From Planktotalea sp. (GTDB lineage Bacteria > Pseudomonadota > Alphaproteobacteria > Rhodobacterales > Rhodobacteraceae), in NCBI RefSeq assembly GCF_018607995.1, contig NZ_JABBAL010000019.1, forward strand, positions 1 to 64,000: DNA of 64,000 nucleotides, read 5' to 3'. Positions 61,391 to 64,000 of this stretch are shown here, piece after piece; the stretch's first letter is position 1, and the number at the start of each line of letters is the position of its first letter. Both the position numbers and the translations under genes were made by a program. The notes beneath the pieces are model-generated. The model did no database searches. It saw nothing but the letters and a program-made list of their open reading frames with translations, and was not told the origin of the DNA.

Positions 61391-61467
61391 TGTTAGCGAT
61401 AAACTTGGAGTGTTTATGAGTGGTTGCGCTAACGGGTTTGAGGGTTTCAGAAATGATTGCGGTAACA
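61391..61467. promoter_or_regulatory. Three tandem LacI-type half-matching operators upstream of gap copy 3
   Basis: TGTTAGCGATAAAC (61391-61404), TGGTTGCGCTAACG (61421-61434) and TGATTGCGGTAACA (61454-61467) share the core of the palindrome before gap copy 2. Start-to-start spacings are 30 and 33 bases, about three helical turns, so bound proteins would lie on one DNA face. Confidence 0.6.
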
Positions 61468-61579
61468 GTTTGCTATACGAGCAGATTTGATTCGGGGCTT
61501 TTGAATTCCAATCATTTCATGATCGGAATAGCTGGGGTCAGCCTCCAAACCCCCAGAGTTTAAAGGCAAGATGACTGGG

Positions 61580-62683
61580 TTAGCTCAGTGCTTTTGTTTG
61601 GTGTAGGCGTACTTTAAGGCCGCCGTGCGGGATTGGGGCGCTGGTTTCGTTGAAAGGCAAGCTAGAGGTGCGCGCGAGGTCGCTATCGGTTGTGATGATC
61701 GCTACACGCCAACCTTTGAAGCGGGCCTTCAGCGTGCTGCCGAGCGCGCCGTAGAGCGCGTAGAGTTGTTTCTTATCGCCAATACGGGCACCGTAAGGTG
61801 GGTTGAGGATAATCAAACCGGGTGGGCCATCGGGGCGTTGTAGATCGCTGATAGCAGCTTCAGTGAAACTGCAGTTCTGCGCGACGCCTGCGCGGGCCGC
61901 GTTGGCTTCTGCGTTGGAAATTGCGCCTGCGTTGCGATCCGATCCATGGAAGTGAATATTTGTTTCGGTTGGTGTTAGATCGCTGCGTAATTCGGCCCAA
62001 CGGTCAGGCATAAAGGTTGCCAGGCGCTCGAAGGCGAAGCCACGCGAGCGGCCTGGTTTGAGATTGCACGCGATTTCAGCGGCTTCCAGGACGAACGTGC
62101 CAGATCCACACATGGGGTCGAGCACAGGTTCGGTGCCGTCAAAGCCACTGGCGCGCAGAAAAAGGGCGGCAAGGGTTTCGCGCATAGGGGCTTTTCCGAC
62201 CGCTTCTTTATGACCGCGCTGGTGGAGCGGGTCGCCGGATGTATCGATGGAAAAAGTGCACAGGTTATCGTCAATGCGGACCATGATTTTGATGGGGTTG
62301 TCGGCGATTGTGGTGCCTACATGTTCGTTTATTGCCTTTTCTATGCGCTCTTTCGCGGCTCCCGCATGGTAGATCTTCGATTTGCGTGTGGTGACGTCAA
62401 CGCGAAAGGGAGTATTCGCCAGCAGCAGCGTACTCCATTCTAGTGTGCGGGTCTGTTTTTCGAGCTGGCTGAGGTTGAAGCTGCGAAAGCTGGCAAAACG
62501 TGCGAGCACTCGCGACGCCCCGCGCAGTTTCAAATTGGCGCGCATCACGTTGGGCCAAAGACCCATAAATGTGATTCCTCCGGCTGCTATTTCTGCGCCT
62601 TTGAAGCCTTCTTCAAGTGCTTCGGTGTGAAGGTAGTGCTCTAGTCCCGGAGGGCAGGCGCAGAAGATTTCAAAGGGTTTCAT
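61580..62683 (-). CDS. THUMP-domain class I SAM-dependent RNA methyltransferase (RlmL N-domain/YpsC type)
   Basis: 367 residues. N-terminal THUMP region starts FEIFCACPPGLEHYLHTEALEEGF, then the Rossmann methyltransferase with motif I LDPMCGSGTFVLEAAEIA near 192 and NPPYGARIG (motif IV). This is expected to form m2G in 23S rRNA. It is separated from tkt by a 30-bp perfect palindrome. Confidence 0.9.
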   Translation of the reverse strand: MKPFEIFCACPPGLEHYLHTEALEEGFKGAEIAAGGITFMGLWPNVMRANLKLRGASRVLARFASFRSFNLSQLEKQTRTLEWSTLLLANTPFRVDVTTRKSKIYHAGAAKERIEKAINEHVGTTIADNPIKIMVRIDDNLCTFSIDTSGDPLHQRGHKEAVGKAPMRETLAALFLRASGFDGTEPVLDPMCGSGTFVLEAAEIACNLKPGRSRGFAFERLATFMPDRWAELRSDLTPTETNIHFHGSDRNAGAISNAEANAARAGVAQNCSFTEAAISDLQRPDGPPGLIILNPPYGARIGDKKQLYALYGALGSTLKARFKGWRVAIITTDSDLARTSSLPFNETSAPIPHGGLKVRLHQTKALS

Positions 62684-62688
62684 GTGAT

Positions 62689-62718
62689 GTGCCCTGCGTG
62701 CTGCAGCACGCAGGGCAC
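62689..62718. terminator. Perfect 30-bp palindrome between tkt and the RNA methyltransferase gene
   Basis: Left arm GTGCCCTGCGTGCTG (62689-62703) is the exact reverse complement of the right arm (62704-62718), starting two bases after the tkt stop. With no loop bases the RNA hairpin must open at its tip, and no T run follows, so a strong pause or RNA-processing site is as likely as termination. Confidence 0.6.
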
Positions 62719-62719
62719 C

Positions 62720-64000
62720 TTAGCTAAGCCCCAATAGCGATTTCACTTTCGCAGCGGTCGCCGCTACTGTGATGTCGAAATGCTCATAAAGTTCATCTGC
62801 AGGAGCCGAGGCACCAAAGCTGTCCATCCCAACGAAATCAGCTTTCGCCTCGCGGCCACGCTCGCCTAAGAGCCATTGATCCCAGCCCATACGAACACCT
62901 GCTTCGACAGCAACACGTACAGGGCCGCCCGGTAGAACGCGCTTACGGTAGGATGCATCTTGCTCGGCGAAAAGTTCCATGCAGGGCATAGAAACTACGC
63001 GCGTACCGATGCCGTCAGCTTGCAACAGATCACGCGCGGCTAGGGCGATTTCGACCTCGGAACCGGAGGCCATGATGATTGCCTGACGCTTGCCATCCGC
63101 ATCGGCCAGCACGTAGCCACCCTGTGCGGAAAGGTTCTTTGTCTTATGCTCTAGGCGCACGGTTGGAAGGTTTTGACGTGAAAGTGCCAGAACAGATGGC
63201 GTCGTTTTGCTTGTCAGCGCGACTTCCCAGCTTTCCGCGGTTTCGACCGTATCCGCGGGGCGGAACACATAAGTGTTTGGAGTGCTGCGCGAAATTGCTA
63301 GGTGTTCTACAGGTTGATGCGTTGGGCCATCTTCACCCAAACCAATGCTGTCGTGGGTCATCACGAAGACGGTCGGGATCTTGGACAAAGCCGCAAGACG
63401 CATCGCAGGTCGCGCATAATCGGTGAAACACATGAATGTGCCACCATAAGGACGAATGCCGCCGTGCAGCGCCATGCCGTTCATTGCAGACGACATGCCA
63501 TGCTCGCGAATACCCCAATACACATAGCGACCCTCTCGGTTGTCTGTGTCGAACACGCCCATATCACCGGTCCTAGTGTTATTGGAGCCTGTAAGGTCCG
63601 CAGATCCACCAACAGTTTCTTGCATTATCGGGTTGATCACTTGCAGCGTCATCTCGGAAGCTTTTCGCGTTGCCACCTTTGGCGCGCTCTCTGTAACCTG
63701 TTTTTTAAAAGCTTTGATCGTCGCGGCCAGTTTTTTCGGCGTTTCCAGATCGTAGGCGCGTGTGAACTCTGCCTGTTTGTTGTTTGGAATACTTGCGAAA
63801 CGCTCTTTCCAAGCGGCATGCTCGGATGCGCCGCGTGCACCGATGGCCTCCCAAGTGGATTTGATTTTGCTTGGTACTTCGAATGGACCTGAGGTCCAAC
63901 CGTAAAGCGCCTTGGCGTCCGCCATTTGCGAGTCATCTGTCAATGCGCCGTGGCCTTTGGAGGTATCTTGCGCCGCGTGGCCCAGTGCGATGTGTGTTTT
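62720..64000 (-). CDS. tkt: Transketolase, 3' part (5' end beyond the window)
   Basis: The frame is open to the right edge. Upstream of the apparent start it reads [19 protein letters not shown], the conserved middle of transketolase, so the gene continues outside. Visible: [22 protein letters not shown] (the ThDP-activating Glu), [19 protein letters not shown], and the C-terminal domain ending KSLLGLS. It exchanges two-carbon units in the pentose phosphate and Calvin-type pathways and is adjacent to the gap genes. Confidence 0.95.
   Translation of the reverse strand, partial: KTHIALGHAAQDTSKGHGALTDDSQMADAKALYGWTSGPFEVPSKIKSTWEAIGARGASEHAAWKERFASIPNNKQAEFTRAYDLETPKKLAATIKAFKKQVTESAPKVATRKASEMTLQVINPIMQETVGGSADLTGSNNTRTGDMGVFDTDNREGRYVYWGIREHGMSSAMNGMALHGGIRPYGGTFMCFTDYARPAMRLAALSKIPTVFVMTHDSIGLGEDGPTHQPVEHLAISRSTPNTYVFRPADTVETAESWEVALTSKTTPSVLALSRQNLPTVRLEHKTKNLSAQGGYVLADADGKRQAIIMASGSEVEIALAARDLLQADGIGTRVVSMPCMELFAEQDASYRKRVLPGGPVRVAVEAGVRMGWDQWLLGERGREAKADFVGMDSFGASAPADELYEHFDITVAATAAKVKSLLGLS

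Overview
The window reads as a chromosomal segment of a marine alphaproteobacterium of the Roseobacter/Rhodobacteraceae group. This is inferred from gene content: TRAP and tripartite tricarboxylate (TTT) transporters side by side, a TctDE two-component system, a carnitine-type CaiA/CaiD pair with an ADP-forming CoA ligase, several gap genes next to tkt, and many decayed IS3/IS5 elements. No rRNA, tRNA or CRISPR array was seen. Genus cannot be assigned by eye.

Layout. 1-2.0 kb: hchA (cut by the window edge), a FrnE/DsbA-type oxidoreductase and a convergent TetR gene. 2.9-8.7 kb: a cassette bounded by two imperfect direct repeats of about 119 bp. It carries a SorC/enolase chimeric ORF, a one-module adenylation-carrier-reductase enzyme and an SDR. 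8.3-9.4 kb: remnants of cobA-like and araC-like genes. 9.5-18.7 kb: a peptide-type ABC importer facing an amidohydrolase, with a COG0523 (CobW-type) GTPase overlapping it and a DMT exporter. 18.8-22.0 kb: an IS graveyard with a tyrosine-recombinase stump. 22.0-23.7 kb: a second, decayed copy of hchA-frnE-tetR in which only tetR stays open. 23.7-31.3 kb: an alpha/beta hydrolase, a TctD-TctE-binding-protein sensory operon and divergent tctCBA.

31.6-52.1 kb is a large catabolic island. It holds GSTs, a flavin reductase, an AhpD-like protein, a DHPH-like FAD monooxygenase, a luciferase-like monooxygenase, an enol-lactonase-like hydrolase, a PuuE-like deacetylase, a TRAP importer, a three-subunit molybdenum hydroxylase, a peroxiredoxin, OsmC, TetR, a cyclase-family hydrolase, a metallo-beta-lactamase (MBL) hydrolase, a cupin, a Gfo/Idh dehydrogenase and a LysR regulator. 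Seven copies of a 14-bp palindrome close to TTATCGANTGATAA sit in five intergenic promoter regions between 32.3 and 46.4 kb. They tie dispersed operons into one probable regulon, most likely controlled by the TetR gene at 45.2-45.8 kb. This is the best candidate for an undescribed pathway: import by TRAP, hydroxylation by the molybdenum enzyme and two flavin monooxygenases, then hydrolytic opening. An N-heteroaromatic or similar ring substrate is an inference.

52.4-64 kb: a full-length but dead PDR/VanB-type reductase, an IS5 fragment, the caiD / ADP-CoA ligase / caiA operon, three gap genes (two preceded by GTTAGCGCTAAC-like operators), a 47-codon membrane microprotein gene, a THUMP-type RNA methyltransferase and the 3' part of tkt.
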